Source of the DNA: a virus
Virus record (IMG/VR): IMGVR_UViG_3300042319_002356
Span: 1 to 64,000 of that record
DNA length: 64,000 nt
Reading direction: 5' to 3' (one strand)
A program made the translations under genes and the position numbers. Shown one piece after another: positions 1 to 12,047 of the stretch; position 1 is the first letter of the stretch; every line of letters starts with the position of its first letter. The notes beneath the pieces are model-generated. The model searched no databases. It was not told the origin of the DNA and was given only the letters and a program-made list of their open reading frames with translations.

Positions 1-2990
1 AATCGCTCTCACGTATATTCTGTTGCAAGTTCATATACAATCACAATCAGTGGTGATGTAACAGGGTTTAGATTTAATAATACAGGGTCAAGATTAGAAA
101 TACGGGAAATACTAAAATGGGGACCATTACGTGGACTTAACAACTCAAATGCCACAATGTTTTTTGGTTGTAGTAACTTAGTATTAACTGGAGTTACGGA
201 TACTCCTGATTTGGTAGGTATAACTGCAACCACAAGTATGTTCAGAAGTTGTGGTATCACAACTATAAGTGGTGTCAGTGGTTGGGATACTAGTAGTGTG
301 ACTAATATGTCTTTCATGTTTAATGGTGCGACGACATTTAATGACAATATTGGTTCTTGGAATGTTTCAGGTGTTACAGATATGGCATACATGTTTGGTA
401 GTACCTCCCAATTTAATAACGGAGGTAGCCCCTCCATTAGTGGATGGAATGTTAGTAACGTAACTAACATGGAGTCAATGTTCCAATATGGTAACTTTAA
501 CCAAGATATTGGAGCGTGGGATGTTGGTAATGTCACAAACATGCAACAGATGTTCCGACACCAAAGTAATATAGCTGGAACTGGATTTAACAATGGAGGT
601 AGTCCTTCTATTAGTGGATGGAATGTTAGTAATGTTACTAACATGATTGAGATGTTTAGGGGTTCTAAAATTTTCAATCAACCTATTGGAAATTGGAACG
701 TGTCAAACGTAACAAACATGTTTGGCATGTTCTCTACCCAAGGAACTGCTCAACAACCATTTAATCAAAATATTGGTGCTTGGAATGTTTCTGCTGTGAC
801 GGATATGAGACAAATGTTTAGTTCTGCATTATCTTTCAACAACGGAGGAAGTCCATCAATTAGTGGATGGAATGTTAGTAATGTTACACTTATATCCCTA
901 ATGTTCAATAGCGCTAGGGCGTTTAACCAACCGATTGGAAGTTGGGATATGAGAAACAAGTCGGATTTAACAAGAATGTTAGACGATGCTAGATTATTCA
1001 ATCAAGACGTTGGTTCTTGGAATGTTTCAGGTGTCACTAACATGAGTGGATTATTCCGAGACACACATGCTTTTAACAACGCTAGTAGCCCGTCCATAAG
1101 TGGGTGGAACGTTAGTAATGTTACCAATATGAGTAGTATGTTTGGAAATACTGATGGTATAGCCCAACCATTTAATCAACCAATTGGAAGCTGGAATGTA
1201 TCAAGTGTTCAAAACATGTCTGAAATGTTTAATAGATGTACCTCATTCAACCAAGATTTAAGTTCTTGGAATGTTTCGAGTGTCACAAACATGTTTGCCA
1301 TGTTTTATGTTGCGAGCTCATTTAACCAAAACATCTCAAGCTGGAATACGAGTGGTGTTACAAATATGTCTCTTATGTTTGGGTTTGCCAGTTCATTTAA
1401 CCAAAATATTGGTTCTTGGAATACTGGTAACGTAACCTTGATGAATAGTATGTTCCAATCCGCAACCGCATTTAATCAAGATATATCAAATTGGAATACT
1501 GCAAAGGTTACAAACATGGGTAACATGTTTAGTAATGCGGTTGCGTTTAATGGGTATGTCGGGACAAATGGTGATAAGTGGAATGTCTCAGGTGTTACGG
1601 ATATGAGAGGAATGTTCTCAGGAGCTTCAGCCTTCAACAATAGTGGTACTGCGGGTACAAGTACATTTCCTTTAACAGGTTGGAACGTATCAAACGTCAC
1701 AGGTTTAGGAATGGTTTCGATGTTCCAAAATGCGTCTTCATTTAACCAAGACGTATCGAATTGGGATACTAGAAAGATAACAAGTTTAGCTAACATGTTT
1801 AATGGTGCAACATTGTTTAATCAATCAGTTGCAACAAATGGTAATATTTGGAATGTCTCAGGCGTTACCGACATGATAGGTACATTTAGTGGTGCGACTG
1901 GGTATACCAACTTAGGACAACCATTAAGTGGTTGGAGTACAAGTAATGTTACCGACATGTCATTTATGTTCGGTAATTCTGCCTTTAACAAATATATTGG
2001 TAATTGGAATACGTCAAATGTAACAACAATGAGGTCAATGTTTTGGTCTGCAACAACATTTAATAATGAAAGTTTACCATTAAGCGGTTGGAACACGACA
2101 AAAGTGACCACCATGAGGTCAATGTTCAATACCGCACAACAATTTAATCAGTATGTTGGTACGAATGGAACAAATTGGGTAACATCGGCAGTTACTGATA
2201 TGCAATTTATGTTTGCAAGTGCGACTAACTTTAATAATGGTGAGGCCGCAGGTCTAAGTAATTTACCACTTACAGGTTGGAATACAAGTAATGTTACTTT
2301 GATGAACAATATGTTTATTGTTGCCCAATCATTTAACCAAAACATCTCAACTTGGGATACTGCTAAAGTGACTAACATGGCCTCCATGTTTAATAATGCA
2401 TTTTTGTTTAACCAAAACGTTGGTAATTGGAACGTATCGGGCGTAACAAATATGCAAGTGATGTTTAATTTTGCAAACTCATTTAATAACGCAGGTAGTC
2501 CTTCCATTAGTGGGTGGAACACTAGTAATGTTACAACCATGTTCCAAATGTTTGCGGCAACACCCTTCAATCAACCACTTACTAATTGGGACACATTAAA
2601 GTTAACTGGTGCAAGTGCGGTCAATCAGATGTTCTATTCTGCAACATCATTCAACCAAAATTTGACAACTACTGGGAATTTTTGGAATATGTCGGGAGCG
2701 ACAAGTCTTAATAGTATGTTTGGTTTGGCCACCTCGTTTAACGGGGATGTTTCTGGGTGGGACACTAGAAAAGTAACCGATTTTATTTCCACGTTTTTTA
2801 GTGCTACGTCATTTAACCAAAATTTAAGTTCATGGGTAATTACAGGAGGTACAAATGGTAGTTTAAATCAATTTTTAAGTTATTCAAATCTATCTCAGAC
2901 AAATTATGATAATACGTTAATTGGATGGTCTGGACAAAACCCTACTAGTAAAACTATAGGTGTTATTGGATTAGTATATTCACCATCACC
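1..2990 (+). repeat. BspA/DUF285-type protein repeat array
   Basis: About 30 degenerate coding repeats. Each contains WNVS(N/G)VTNM followed by MF, a small-residue run and FNQ.IG.W. The DNA copies differ by many synonymous changes, so the array is an old, protein-selected one rather than a recent DNA duplication. Confidence 0.85.
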
Positions 2991-5900
2991 TTGTCCTGGA
3001 GGTGATGCAAGAACTTATCTAGACGTACCTAGAGGTTGGACATTTGTCGGTGACATTGCTGGTTGTTGTGGAACATGTACTCCGACACCAACTCCTACAA
3101 TAACTATTACTCCGAGTATTACTCCAACAATTACAGTTACCCCGAGTATTACTCCTACAGTTACCCCAACAATTACAGTTACCCCAACAATTACAGTTAC
3201 CCCGAGTATTACACCTACCATTACACTGACAATTACCCCTTCGGTTACCGTATCACCATCTTCACCAGTCACTGAATGCCGATGTATAACATTTGTTAAT
3301 AATTCTGCGGGACCTGGTTTTACCCCATATACTTATTATGATTGTAGTGGTAATTTAATTGGTGCGGCAGCAACCCCTGGAGAAATATTTAGTGTGTGTG
3401 GTAGTAATCCTGTAGTTAGTTCAGTTGAATTATTATACTCAATAGGACAACCATGTTTTGGAGGAGAATGTGTTCCGGGTGATGGATGTCTTTGTACTAC
3501 AATCATAATATCTGAGGTTGATTTAAATAACTCAGATACTGATGCGGTTTATGTGTCGTATTTTAACTGTCACGATGGATTAGTTGAATCTTCAGCAATT
3601 ACTGTTGCTGGTGAATATTATATATGTAACAATGCAGTATCAACATTTAATTTATATGGTATTGGTTTACTACTTGATTACACTAATGAAGGAATACCTT
3701 ATAATAATAAAGAAAATCCTAATTTCTTCTATTCTGAATATAGTATTAGTGTTAGTTCTTGTTTACTTGATGAAGACTGTGACCCTTGTTTTAATGAGTT
3801 GTCAATTGATTTTGAATATGTTTGTCAAGAATTATTTCCCACACCAACTCCTTCACCTTCGGCTTCTCCAATAATTGAGGCAAATTGTACCGTATTTTTT
3901 AATGAGGGTACTGATGTTTACACCTATGATTTATTAACAAATACCTCAACATTGTTAACAGTACCTGGTGCTGGTCCATCATACATAGGGGATATTGCAA
4001 ATACCACTACAAAATTGTGGTTAATGAATAGTAATAGTGTTATGGAATGGGATATTACTTTATCTCCATTTAGTGCGACATATAATAGAACTATTACATT
4101 CCCTAATTTTTATGGACCAGGATTATTTGCTATTAACAATACTACTTTATTGGCCGTTGATTCAACCACAACCCCAAATACAGTTGTTACTTTAGATATT
4201 ACCACTACTACCGCAGTACAAACCGCACTATTTACTATGTTACCTGGCAGGAGTGTTGCTGGAGACATCTTAAAAACAAATAATAATAAGATATTAATTA
4301 CTAATTATGGTGTCGGCTCAAATGCTTACATCACCCAATATGATATATCAGGCAGTGTTGAATTTGATAAAAATATAACATCTAGCTCACAGTCCCCTTA
4401 TGGTATGTTTGTGAAGAATGGGCAGATTTATATAATGGATTTTTTTGGTGGTGTATTTCTTATTCAGACATCTTCCCCATATAATTTAACATTAGTTGCG
4501 TCATCAGGACATTACCCTTATGGTGCGTCACAAGACCCTGGATGTGCAAATATTAGTTTTCAGCCGAATGTAACCCCAACACCTACACCCACACCTTCCA
4601 TTACTCCAACTAATACATTACCACCTAATTTAGCGGTTAGTTCTTACTTCTATTGTGATTTAATTACACCTACTCCTACTGTTACTATTAGTCAAACACC
4701 ATTCCAAACCCAAACCCCAACTTTAACACCTGGGTTAAGTCCAAGTGTCACACCTACAAATACTTTAACTCCATTCTTTACTCAGACACCTTCCGTCACT
4801 CCTGACTGTATCAATATTAGTTTTGAATATGTTTGTGAGTTCTTAACACCAACACCTACCCCAACTGTTACCATTACTCCGTTCTTAACTCCTTCAGTTA
4901 CTCCGACAAATACTGTACCCCCAAACATTAATGGTAGTTTCTATTTTTATTGTGATTTAATTACACCTACCCCTACTGTTAGTGTGACTCAAACTCCACT
5001 CCAAACACAGACATCTACCCCCACACCAGGATTGAGTCCATCTGTTACACCAACTAATACTTTAACTCCTTTTTTTACACAGACCCCGAGTCAAACTCCA
5101 AATTGTATTACAATTAGTTTTGAATATGTTTGTGAAAATTTAACGCCTACACCTACCCCGACTGTAACATTAACTCCATTTATTACTCAATCAGTTACTC
5201 CTACGAATACCTTACCACCAAACTTGGGAGTGTCAAGTTATTTCTATTGTAATTTGGCAACCCCAACAGTGACTCCATCACTATCAATTTCAGTTACCCC
5301 AACAATAACACCATCTGTAACTGCGAATGCTTGTTTCTGTTATGATGTAATTGTTACACAACACGATATTGATAGCGCAAGTGGTAACACAAATCCTGTT
5401 GCAAATGGGAGAGTTACGGTTATCTATTATGATTGTGATGAAATTCCAAGACCATTTTCAGTAACTTCTGCTGGTATATACACAATTTGTAATAAAGCAT
5501 CAGAAACATTTGACAACTTAGGTATTGAAGTATTCATTACCTACACACAAAATAATGAGGGTTATAATAATTTAGATGACCCACAATTATTTACTAGCCA
5601 GTACATTACGGAGTATTCATCTTGTACTCAAGATGGTGATTGTGTCCCAATTACCCAAACTCCGACACCTACAGCAACTCTGACACCAGGTTTAAGTTTG
5701 ACCCCAACGGTAACCCCAACCCTAACCCCGTTTTTTACCCCAAGTCCATCACCTGATTGTTCCGGAGTTGCTATATCATTTGAGTATGTTTGTGAGTTCT
5801 TAACCCCGACTCCAACCCCCACTCAGACATTAACCCCGTTCTTAACTCCTTCGGTTACTCCGACACAAAGTATTCCTGTTAATTTAGGTGTTAGCTCTTA

Positions 5901-8900
5901 TTTCTATTGTGATTTAGTAAGTCCAACTCCTACGGTTAGTGTGACTGAAACTCCATTCCAAACACAAACTCCAACCCTAACACCTGGTTTAAGTCCAAGT
6001 GTCACACCTACGAACACATTAACACCATTCTTTACCCAAACACCAAGCCAGACCTCTGATTGTATTAATATTAGTTTTGAGTATGTTTGTGAGTTTTTAA
6101 CTCCAACCCCCACTCCAACTCAGACATTAACCCCGTTCTTAACTCCTTCGGTTACTCCGACACAAAGTTTACCTGTAAATTTAGGTGTTAGCTCTTATTT
6201 CTATTGTGATTTAGTTACATTGACCCCAACAGTCAGTGTGACTGAAACACCTTTTCAAACTCCAACACCAACTCTTACACCAGGATTAAGTCCGAGTGTT
6301 ACTCCGACAAATACTTTAACACCTTTCTTCACACAGACCCCAAGCCAGACCCCTGATTGTATTAACATTAGTTTTGAATATGTTTGTGAGTTCTTAACAC
6401 CAACACCTACGACAACTGTAACATTAACTCCATTCCTGACACCATCGGTAACTCCCACAAATACATTACCACCAAACTTGGCGGTTAGTGTTTATATGTA
6501 TTGTGAGTTAGTTACCCCAACTCAAACTCCGACTCAAACTGTTACACCATCTATTACCCCATCAATTACCCCAACCATTAGTGTTACACCAACAATTCCT
6601 GATGATTGTATTGTTATTGATTTTGAGTTTATTTGTGAGTTTTTAACTCCAACACCTACCCCTACACAGACACTAACTCCGTTCTTAACGCCATCTATTA
6701 CTCCGACAAATACATTACCGCCTAATTTGGCGGTTAGTTCTTACTTCTATTGTGATTTGGTAAGTCCTACACCTACTGTTAGTGTAACTGAAACGCCTTT
6801 CCAAACTCCGACACCAACTCTTACACCTGGTTTAAGTCCAAGTGTTACTCCGACAAATACTTTAACTCCATTCTTTACCCAAACACCAAGCCAGACCCCT
6901 GATTGTATTAATATTAGTTTTGAATATGTTTGTAGTGATTTGACCCCAACCCCAACTGCAACTGTAACGGTAACTCCGTTCTTGACCCCATCTCCAACCC
7001 CTACCGTTACAGTTGCTCCTTTCTTAGCGGTTAGTTCTTATTTTTATTGTGTTAACGTAACACTAACCCCAACAGTAACACCATTCTTAACACAGACACC
7101 GACATTAACACCATTTGCGACTCCTTCAGTTACTCCTAACTGTATTGTTATTAATTTTGAATACGTTTGTAGTAATTTAACTCCTACTCCGACTCCAACT
7201 CAGACCTTAACTCCGTTCTTAACACCATCTATTACTCCGACAAATACCTTACCACCAAACTTGGGAGTGTCAAGTTATTTCTATTGTATTAATGTTACAT
7301 TAACCCCAACATTGACACCATTCTTAACTCCAACTCCAACATTAACACCATTTGCAACACCATCAGTTACACCTGATTGTATTAACATTGTCTTTGAGTA
7401 TGTTTGTGATAATTTAACTCCAACTCCAACACCAACTCAAACTTTAACACCGTTCTTAACACAAACCCCCACACCTACAACGACATTGGCTCCTAATTTA
7501 GGTGTTAGTTCTTACTTCTATTGTGATTTGGTTACTCCTACGGTAACCCCTACACCAACTCAAACTTTACCTGACATTTATTGGTTTAGTGGATGTTGTG
7601 AAATTAATAACATTACGTTTGGTTTATATAACTTACCAGTATCTGTAATTGTTGGTGAAGTTTACTACGTTGAAATTGAGGGAGTATTCTCGGGATGCTC
7701 AACAGTAATTACAACAGGAACCGGAGGAATTTATGGAAATTCAATATTGGTAAATTATACTAATTGTGTTGAATGTATTACTAACAATCCTTGTATCCCT
7801 ATTCCAAGTGTAACACCAACCCCAACGGTGACTCAAACTCCAAATTGTATTACAATTAGTTTTGAATATGTTTGTGAAAATTTAACACCTACGCCTACCC
7901 CTACTCAGACATTAACTCCATTCTTAACTCAGACTCCTACACCTACAACAACATTGGCTCCTAATTTAGGAGTTAGTTCTTATTTCTATTGTGATTTAGT
8001 TACTCCGACTCCAACTTTAACACCATTCTTTACATTAACTCCAACACCAACTCCGACAGTTACACTGACTTCATTCTTAACTCCAACACCAACTCTGACA
8101 CAGTTCTTTACCCCTACACCAACAATAACACCATCAGTTACACCTGATTGTATTACAATAAACTTTGAGTATGTTTGTAGTAATTTAACACCAACTCCAA
8201 CACCAACTCAAACATTAACACCATTTTTAACACCATCAATAACACCAACGGAGACACTACCGCCATATTTGAACGTATCTGTTTATTTATATTGTGAGTT
8301 AGTTACCCCAACACCAACACCTAATATTATGACACCAACACCAACACAAACGGCTACGGTGACCCCAACGTTGACTCCTGGACTAACAGGATGTGGGGTT
8401 CACCAGTATTGTGTCCATTTAGGTAATCCTGATTACGACGGAACATATGTAAACTCGGGATACTATAACGGACATTCTTATTATCTAAACTCAGGAACAA
8501 ATAGTGTAATTTATTACAATAACACTACTTGGTGTGTATCGGATACACTTGGAGGAACTTGTATCCTCTATGGTTCAGTTCCGCCGACATCACCTTGTCC
8601 AAGTTTCTCAAACACTGTATTCAGTGTAGGAGCTTGTCCAACACCTACGCCGACCCCAACTCCATCGGTGACACCTACGTTAACCCCGACTGTGTCACCT
8701 ACTGCGACGTTGACCCCAACTCCGGCAGTTACGACATCTCCAACTACTACTCCGACAGTTACCCCAACAGGGACTAATGCTTGTATTGGTGTTCAAGCAT
8801 ATTCAATTGTTGAAGATGTTCCAAATCCGTCTCCGACTCCTACGGTTACTCCAACGTCAACGGTTGGTAAAGTCTCCTTTAATGGTGAAGGTGTTTTTGT

Positions 8901-8931
8901 GGTGTTAAACGATACTTTTGTATGTAATTAA
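1..8931 (+). CDS. giant BspA-repeat / Thr-Pro-repeat tail adhesin (5' partial)
   Basis: Probably a tail fibre or receptor-contact protein. The frame is open from base 1, so the gene begins upstream of the window and the ATG at 157 is internal; at least 2976 residues are visible. Bases 1-2990 encode tandem BspA/DUF285-type repeats of about 25-40 residues (pattern MF..A..FNQ.I..WN.S.VT.M). Next come a Thr-Pro stalk (3079-3268), two small Cys domains (3277-3790), a propeller-like segment (3880-4560), and then repeated units in which [10 protein letters not shown] and VSSYFYCDL modules alternate with TPTPT stalks (4570-8340). A C-terminal Cys/Tyr domain (8390-8630) and a further stalk end the protein. 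BspA repeats are known from surface proteins that bind host factors; the phage role is inferred from the virion context. The minus-strand ORFs opposite the repeats are shadows. Confidence 0.85.
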   Translation, partial: NRSHVYSVASSYTITISGDVTGFRFNNTGSRLEIREILKWGPLRGLNNSNATMFFGCSNLVLTGVTDTPDLVGITATTSMFRSCGITTISGVSGWDTSSVTNMSFMFNGATTFNDNIGSWNVSGVTDMAYMFGSTSQFNNGGSPSISGWNVSNVTNMESMFQYGNFNQDIGAWDVGNVTNMQQMFRHQSNIAGTGFNNGGSPSISGWNVSNVTNMIEMFRGSKIFNQPIGNWNVSNVTNMFGMFSTQGTAQQPFNQNIGAWNVSAVTDMRQMFSSALSFNNGGSPSISGWNVSNVTLISLMFNSARAFNQPIGSWDMRNKSDLTRMLDDARLFNQDVGSWNVSGVTNMSGLFRDTHAFNNASSPSISGWNVSNVTNMSSMFGNTDGIAQPFNQPIGSWNVSSVQNMSEMFNRCTSFNQDLSSWNVSSVTNMFAMFYVASSFNQNISSWNTSGVTNMSLMFGFASSFNQNIGSWNTGNVTLMNSMFQSATAFNQDISNWNTAKVTNMGNMFSNAVAFNGYVGTNGDKWNVSGVTDMRGMFSGASAFNNSGTAGTSTFPLTGWNVSNVTGLGMVSMFQNASSFNQDVSNWDTRKITSLANMFNGATLFNQSVATNGNIWNVSGVTDMIGTFSGATGYTNLGQPLSGWSTSNVTDMSFMFGNSAFNKYIGNWNTSNVTTMRSMFWSATTFNNESLPLSGWNTTKVTTMRSMFNTAQQFNQYVGTNGTNWVTSAVTDMQFMFASATNFNNGEAAGLSNLPLTGWNTSNVTLMNNMFIVAQSFNQNISTWDTAKVTNMASMFNNAFLFNQNVGNWNVSGVTNMQVMFNFANSFNNAGSPSISGWNTSNVTTMFQMFAATPFNQPLTNWDTLKLTGASAVNQMFYSATSFNQNLTTTGNFWNMSGATSLNSMFGLATSFNGDVSGWDTRKVTDFISTFFSATSFNQNLSSWVITGGTNGSLNQFLSYSNLSQTNYDNTLIGWSGQNPTSKTIGVIGLVYSPSPCPGGDARTYLDVPRGWTFVGDIAGCCGTCTPTPTPTITITPSITPTITVTPSITPTVTPTITVTPTITVTPSITPTITLTITPSVTVSPSSPVTECRCITFVNNSAGPGFTPYTYYDCSGNLIGAAATPGEIFSVCGSNPVVSSVELLYSIGQPCFGGECVPGDGCLCTTIIISEVDLNNSDTDAVYVSYFNCHDGLVESSAITVAGEYYICNNAVSTFNLYGIGLLLDYTNEGIPYNNKENPNFFYSEYSISVSSCLLDEDCDPCFNELSIDFEYVCQELFPTPTPSPSASPIIEANCTVFFNEGTDVYTYDLLTNTSTLLTVPGAGPSYIGDIANTTTKLWLMNSNSVMEWDITLSPFSATYNRTITFPNFYGPGLFAINNTTLLAVDSTTTPNTVVTLDITTTTAVQTALFTMLPGRSVAGDILKTNNNKILITNYGVGSNAYITQYDISGSVEFDKNITSSSQSPYGMFVKNGQIYIMDFFGGVFLIQTSSPYNLTLVASSGHYPYGASQDPGCANISFQPNVTPTPTPTPSITPTNTLPPNLAVSSYFYCDLITPTPTVTISQTPFQTQTPTLTPGLSPSVTPTNTLTPFFTQTPSVTPDCINISFEYVCEFLTPTPTPTVTITPFLTPSVTPTNTVPPNINGSFYFYCDLITPTPTVSVTQTPLQTQTSTPTPGLSPSVTPTNTLTPFFTQTPSQTPNCITISFEYVCENLTPTPTPTVTLTPFITQSVTPTNTLPPNLGVSSYFYCNLATPTVTPSLSISVTPTITPSVTANACFCYDVIVTQHDIDSASGNTNPVANGRVTVIYYDCDEIPRPFSVTSAGIYTICNKASETFDNLGIEVFITYTQNNEGYNNLDDPQLFTSQYITEYSSCTQDGDCVPITQTPTPTATLTPGLSLTPTVTPTLTPFFTPSPSPDCSGVAISFEYVCEFLTPTPTPTQTLTPFLTPSVTPTQSIPVNLGVSSYFYCDLVSPTPTVSVTETPFQTQTPTLTPGLSPSVTPTNTLTPFFTQTPSQTSDCINISFEYVCEFLTPTPTPTQTLTPFLTPSVTPTQSLPVNLGVSSYFYCDLVTLTPTVSVTETPFQTPTPTLTPGLSPSVTPTNTLTPFFTQTPSQTPDCINISFEYVCEFLTPTPTTTVTLTPFLTPSVTPTNTLPPNLAVSVYMYCELVTPTQTPTQTVTPSITPSITPTISVTPTIPDDCIVIDFEFICEFLTPTPTPTQTLTPFLTPSITPTNTLPPNLAVSSYFYCDLVSPTPTVSVTETPFQTPTPTLTPGLSPSVTPTNTLTPFFTQTPSQTPDCINISFEYVCSDLTPTPTATVTVTPFLTPSPTPTVTVAPFLAVSSYFYCVNVTLTPTVTPFLTQTPTLTPFATPSVTPNCIVINFEYVCSNLTPTPTPTQTLTPFLTPSITPTNTLPPNLGVSSYFYCINVTLTPTLTPFLTPTPTLTPFATPSVTPDCINIVFEYVCDNLTPTPTPTQTLTPFLTQTPTPTTTLAPNLGVSSYFYCDLVTPTVTPTPTQTLPDIYWFSGCCEINNITFGLYNLPVSVIVGEVYYVEIEGVFSGCSTVITTGTGGIYGNSILVNYTNCVECITNNPCIPIPSVTPTPTVTQTPNCITISFEYVCENLTPTPTPTQTLTPFLTQTPTPTTTLAPNLGVSSYFYCDLVTPTPTLTPFFTLTPTPTPTVTLTSFLTPTPTLTQFFTPTPTITPSVTPDCITINFEYVCSNLTPTPTPTQTLTPFLTPSITPTETLPPYLNVSVYLYCELVTPTPTPNIMTPTPTQTATVTPTLTPGLTGCGVHQYCVHLGNPDYDGTYVNSGYYNGHSYYLNSGTNSVIYYNNTTWCVSDTLGGTCILYGSVPPTSPCPSFSNTVFSVGACPTPTPTPTPSVTPTLTPTVSPTATLTPTPAVTTSPTTTPTVTPTGTNACIGVQAYSIVEDVPNPSPTPTVTPTSTVGKVSFNGEGVFVVLNDTFVCN
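4570..8340 (+). repeat. tandem 79-99 residue Cys-module plus Thr-Pro stalk repeats
   Basis: About ten units begin near a DC(I/V).I.FEYVC motif (near 4805, 5102, 5755, 6057, 6356, 6605, 6899, 7138, 7375, 7845 and 8146). Many are spaced about 297 nt apart and others about 237-250 nt. Each unit holds two Cys-bearing beta-strand-like motifs separated by Thr-Pro stalks. The unit could change copy number by recombination. Confidence 0.8.
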
Positions 8932-8975
8932 AATGGGATATACTTATATTAATAAATGACTATTTTTTTAAATAA

Positions 8976-9188
8976 ATGAAACAAATAACGGTTACAAATT
9001 TCATAGGTACATCTCCATTTGAGGTATATCTATGCGACCCAGGTTTTAATAGTTGTATTTGGATAACCCAAAGCACTTTTGTTCCTGTGGTATTTACCGT
9101 TCCACCTCCATATGATTTAAATACATCATTTGGAGTTAGAATTATAGATAGTAATAATTGCACAGTTGACCAAGTATTAACATTATGA
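8976..9188 (+). CDS. small virion-associated protein, unknown
   Basis: A 70-residue protein with beta-strand-like composition and three Cys, lying between the giant adhesin and the next Cys/Thr-Pro protein. Its stop overlaps the next start (ATGA). No family is recognised. Its position suggests a cofactor or small structural partner of the adjacent tail proteins. No signal peptide or membrane segment is visible. Confidence 0.65.
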   Translation: MKQITVTNFIGTSPFEVYLCDPGFNSCIWITQSTFVPVVFTVPPPYDLNTSFGVRIIDSNNCTVDQVLTL

Positions 9189-10648
9189 GTTGTATAACGA
9201 TACAGTTAGGATTTTCAAGTACACAGATAAACGCTTGTAAAGGATATTATCAGTCAGTATCCACATATTATGCTGATTTTTTAAATTTTTCGCAAGCGAC
9301 TAAAATATATTCAGATTCTTCATGTACAACATTTGCGACGCAAGGGTACTATTCTAATGGGGTGGTAGTTAGATTTTGGAACCCTACTTTAAAACAGTTA
9401 TTAAAGTCAAATTCATGTCAGTTACCAATGGTATTCACACCATGTTGTGACGGGATTCCAAATCAAACATTTTTGGTTAGTAATGCTAATTTTGTTGACC
9501 CAACATTAGGTGCACCATATTCGGTTAGTTTTAGTGGGAATTGTTACCAATATACAAATACTTTAAGTAGTGATAGTCCTATTGCAACATTTACAAATTT
9601 CCAATATAGAGATTGTCAAACTTGTTTAGAAACATATCCATGTAACATAACGCCAACACCGACCCCAAGTCCAACACCAACTCCATCGGCGGTGCCATCA
9701 TCAATCTATTTGAAATCATGTTGTGATGATACCTATTATTATTCGTTAGGTAATATTTCTAGACCTGTTGGTGATACTATTACGATTAAACCTTACAATT
9801 ATTGTTATACTGTTGTTTTTGATAGTGGAAATTTTCCGGCAAATCTCCCATCAATAAATGACTATCAATGGGAAAAAGTTACGGGGTGTTTAGATGTTAA
9901 ATGTCAATCTTGCATGCCTGTACCAACCGCAAGTGCGGCTTATGTTCCGCCTGGTAAAACAGACCCTTGTTTTTATTCAACAATCTTACCGTTAGGTGTT
10001 GTATGTAATGTTACACAACCTTTGGTAGGACAACCGTTTACAGGAATATTGGATTTGGAGATTACAGGGGGAACTCCCCCATATTACGTTGTGTGGGTAC
10101 CGGGAGGAGTCGGAAAAACCATATACTACCAAGGACCTGGAGTTTATACTGCGACTGTAACCGACGTATGGAAAGATTTTACTGCAACGACGACATGTGT
10201 ATTAGAAGAAGAATTAAATTGTGGATTTGTTCCAAATGCGACCGAATATTTTATCCCAACCCCAACACCGACTCCTACACCTACTATGACAACAACTCCT
10301 ACACCTACACCGTCAATAACTCCAACAATGACAATAACACCAAGTAATACTCCAGCGGTTTCACCTAGTCCAACGGCTAGTGTAACACCAAGTATTACAC
10401 CTTCAGTTACTCCGTCAATTACTCCAAGTAGTTCGTCAAGTAATTGTGGTTGTTATACGATAACAAATACCAATAGTTATAATACATTAGGAATTAAGTA
10501 TTACAACTGTAGTGGTGTGATAATAAATTTAGCCATCCCTCCAAACTCTTTCGGTAAGTTCTGTGGAAATGGAGTGACAACTGCGGGACAAGGAACATTT
10601 ATTGGACCTTGTGATGGAACTTGTACTGGAACATACCCAAATACTTAA
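9185..10648 (+). CDS. Cys- and Thr-Pro-rich tail/adhesin protein
   Basis: A 487-residue protein built like the C-terminal part of the giant upstream protein: Cys-paired beta domains (residues 1-155, 175-245 and 255-350), TPTPTPS stalks near residues 157-172 and 357-415, and a C-terminal CGCYTITN...YYNCSG domain that resembles the Cys domains at 3277-3480 and 5326-5645. It starts at an ATGA overlap with the upstream gene. It is likely a tail-fibre or virion-surface protein that shares modules with its neighbour. No enzymatic motif is seen. Confidence 0.7.
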   Translation: MSCITIQLGFSSTQINACKGYYQSVSTYYADFLNFSQATKIYSDSSCTTFATQGYYSNGVVVRFWNPTLKQLLKSNSCQLPMVFTPCCDGIPNQTFLVSNANFVDPTLGAPYSVSFSGNCYQYTNTLSSDSPIATFTNFQYRDCQTCLETYPCNITPTPTPSPTPTPSAVPSSIYLKSCCDDTYYYSLGNISRPVGDTITIKPYNYCYTVVFDSGNFPANLPSINDYQWEKVTGCLDVKCQSCMPVPTASAAYVPPGKTDPCFYSTILPLGVVCNVTQPLVGQPFTGILDLEITGGTPPYYVVWVPGGVGKTIYYQGPGVYTATVTDVWKDFTATTTCVLEEELNCGFVPNATEYFIPTPTPTPTPTMTTTPTPTPSITPTMTITPSNTPAVSPSPTASVTPSITPSVTPSITPSSSSSNCGCYTITNTNSYNTLGIKYYNCSGVIINLAIPPNSFGKFCGNGVTTAGQGTFIGPCDGTCTGTYPNT

Positions 10649-10652
10649 AAAA

Positions 10653-12032
10653 ATGAGATATTTTATAGTTACATTAGATAGTTTTAATTCTGAAGGTCCG
10701 TATACCGTTTATTACAATACAATTAATGGTGGGACAATAGCAGGAATTTTGGATTCAAGTAATTTGGCGGAAAATTTGAATCCATTTGATTTGGTTGCTG
10801 GTATAACTGTTTCGGTTCCTGATGACGTTACGAAATTAATAGTTTACGACACTAGTATCTGCCAAGAATATAAAGAAATACAAATAACCGCAATTGAACC
10901 CACCTATGAAGATTTTTGTGTTACAATTATTGGAACACCATTTACTCAAGGGATGCTACCTGAAATAACCCAGATACTATTTTCGTACGATGGGACGATT
11001 GAAAATGAAAAACCAGTATATGCTGATTCGGGAGATACGTATACAGTTTATTGGTCAGGTAATAGTTGGCATTTGTTAGGATTTGAAGTTGGTGGTGGTT
11101 CTATAACATCAACCAATTCAACAGATACTCCTATAAATGGATGGACAATCAATGGGCCTTTAAGTGGGTTCTATACTATTTCCGCTAATTTGGGAGAATG
11201 TTTATTATCTAATAGAGCTACTTTGAGAGTTACATCCTTTCCCCCAACTTGTTCTTCATTAAGTGACGGACAAATAACTTTATCATTATTGGGAGGGACT
11301 CCACCATATTCATATTCGTTAGACAATATCATATATGTTACAGATGGACCTACCCACACGTTTTTCAACTTAGCTCAGAGTGATTATAATGTGTATGCTC
11401 AAGATACTAATGGGACATATGTTGACTTTACAAGTTTAATTGCCCAATCCCAACAAACTACTTATACTGCAATATTTCAAAACATGAATCCACAACAAGG
11501 ATTGAATTTTGTTTCTTGTAATGGGGATTTAGCATTGTATAACACAAATGGAACAATATCCTTTAGTCCAAATATTCCAAGTAGTATCTTATCGTTAAAC
11601 TCAACATTAAAAGTTGATATTGATTTTTCCTATGAACAACCAAATAACGCCACGTTAGGACCATTTAGTATAACTGCGTCAAATGGTAATAATACTTATA
11701 CATTATCTCAATATGTTACCACACCAATGAGTGCTGGAGGGATAGTTTGTGGTAATCCGTTATACCGTAGCTATAGTGGAATGACGGGATTCTCAACGAC
11801 AATTCCATTTATCCAAAGTAATGGACAAATAACTTTCGGTGTTAATTTTTATTTAGACATGTCAAATTGTCAGGTTGATAGTAAATTTAATTGTCAGACA
11901 ATTGCTAAAATAAGAGTTAGGGCTTATTTGGATAATATTGGTAATTCAAATTCAAGAGCTTGTACTCAATATACGAGTAGGACATATGATAGTGGTGTGA
12001 TAACAATTAATTGCTCAAATAAAAGATGTTAA
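10653..12032 (+). CDS. virion/tail protein with Ig-like beta domains, unknown
   Basis: A 459-residue protein. I chose the ATG at 10653, four bases after the previous stop, rather than the in-frame alternative at 10602 that would overlap the neighbour by 47 bases. The sequence is rich in Ser, Thr, Asn and Gly. A segment near residues 190-260 (ATLRVTSFPPTC, GGTPPYSYSLDN) looks like the SprB/PKD-type beta repeats of Bacteroidota surface proteins. It lies in the structural block and probably belongs to the tail fibre assembly. No catalytic motif is seen. Confidence 0.65.
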   Translation: MRYFIVTLDSFNSEGPYTVYYNTINGGTIAGILDSSNLAENLNPFDLVAGITVSVPDDVTKLIVYDTSICQEYKEIQITAIEPTYEDFCVTIIGTPFTQGMLPEITQILFSYDGTIENEKPVYADSGDTYTVYWSGNSWHLLGFEVGGGSITSTNSTDTPINGWTINGPLSGFYTISANLGECLLSNRATLRVTSFPPTCSSLSDGQITLSLLGGTPPYSYSLDNIIYVTDGPTHTFFNLAQSDYNVYAQDTNGTYVDFTSLIAQSQQTTYTAIFQNMNPQQGLNFVSCNGDLALYNTNGTISFSPNIPSSILSLNSTLKVDIDFSYEQPNNATLGPFSITASNGNNTYTLSQYVTTPMSAGGIVCGNPLYRSYSGMTGFSTTIPFIQSNGQITFGVNFYLDMSNCQVDSKFNCQTIAKIRVRAYLDNIGNSNSRACTQYTSRTYDSGVITINCSNKRC

Positions 12033-12034
12033 AA

Positions 12035-12044
12035 TATATTTATA
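12035..12044 (+). promoter_or_regulatory. class B promoter candidate (TATATTTATA)
   Basis: TATATTTATA lies 3 nt before the ATG of the virion protein at 12048, with no TTTG box at the usual -33 distance. The same motif precedes a dozen other genes in the window. Confidence 0.6.
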
Positions 12045-12047
12045 GTT

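Noticed and set aside
9-2570. Several long minus-strand ORFs opposite the BspA repeats
   Set aside because: They are mirror images of the repeat codons, repeat the same peptides, and lack promoters; the + frame is continuous and meaningful.
3015-6458. Val/Gly-rich minus-strand and Tyr/Ser-rich + ORFs in the Thr-Pro region
   Set aside because: Shadow frames of ACNCCN-type Thr-Pro repeats; no independent coding signs.
4570-8340. Periodic repeats considered as CRISPR array
   Set aside because: The repeats are in frame, degenerate at synonymous positions and lack unique spacers; they encode a protein.
1-8931. Diversity-generating retroelement acting on the adhesin
   Set aside because: No reverse transcriptase, and no template/variable repeat pair with adenine-biased changes was seen in the window.
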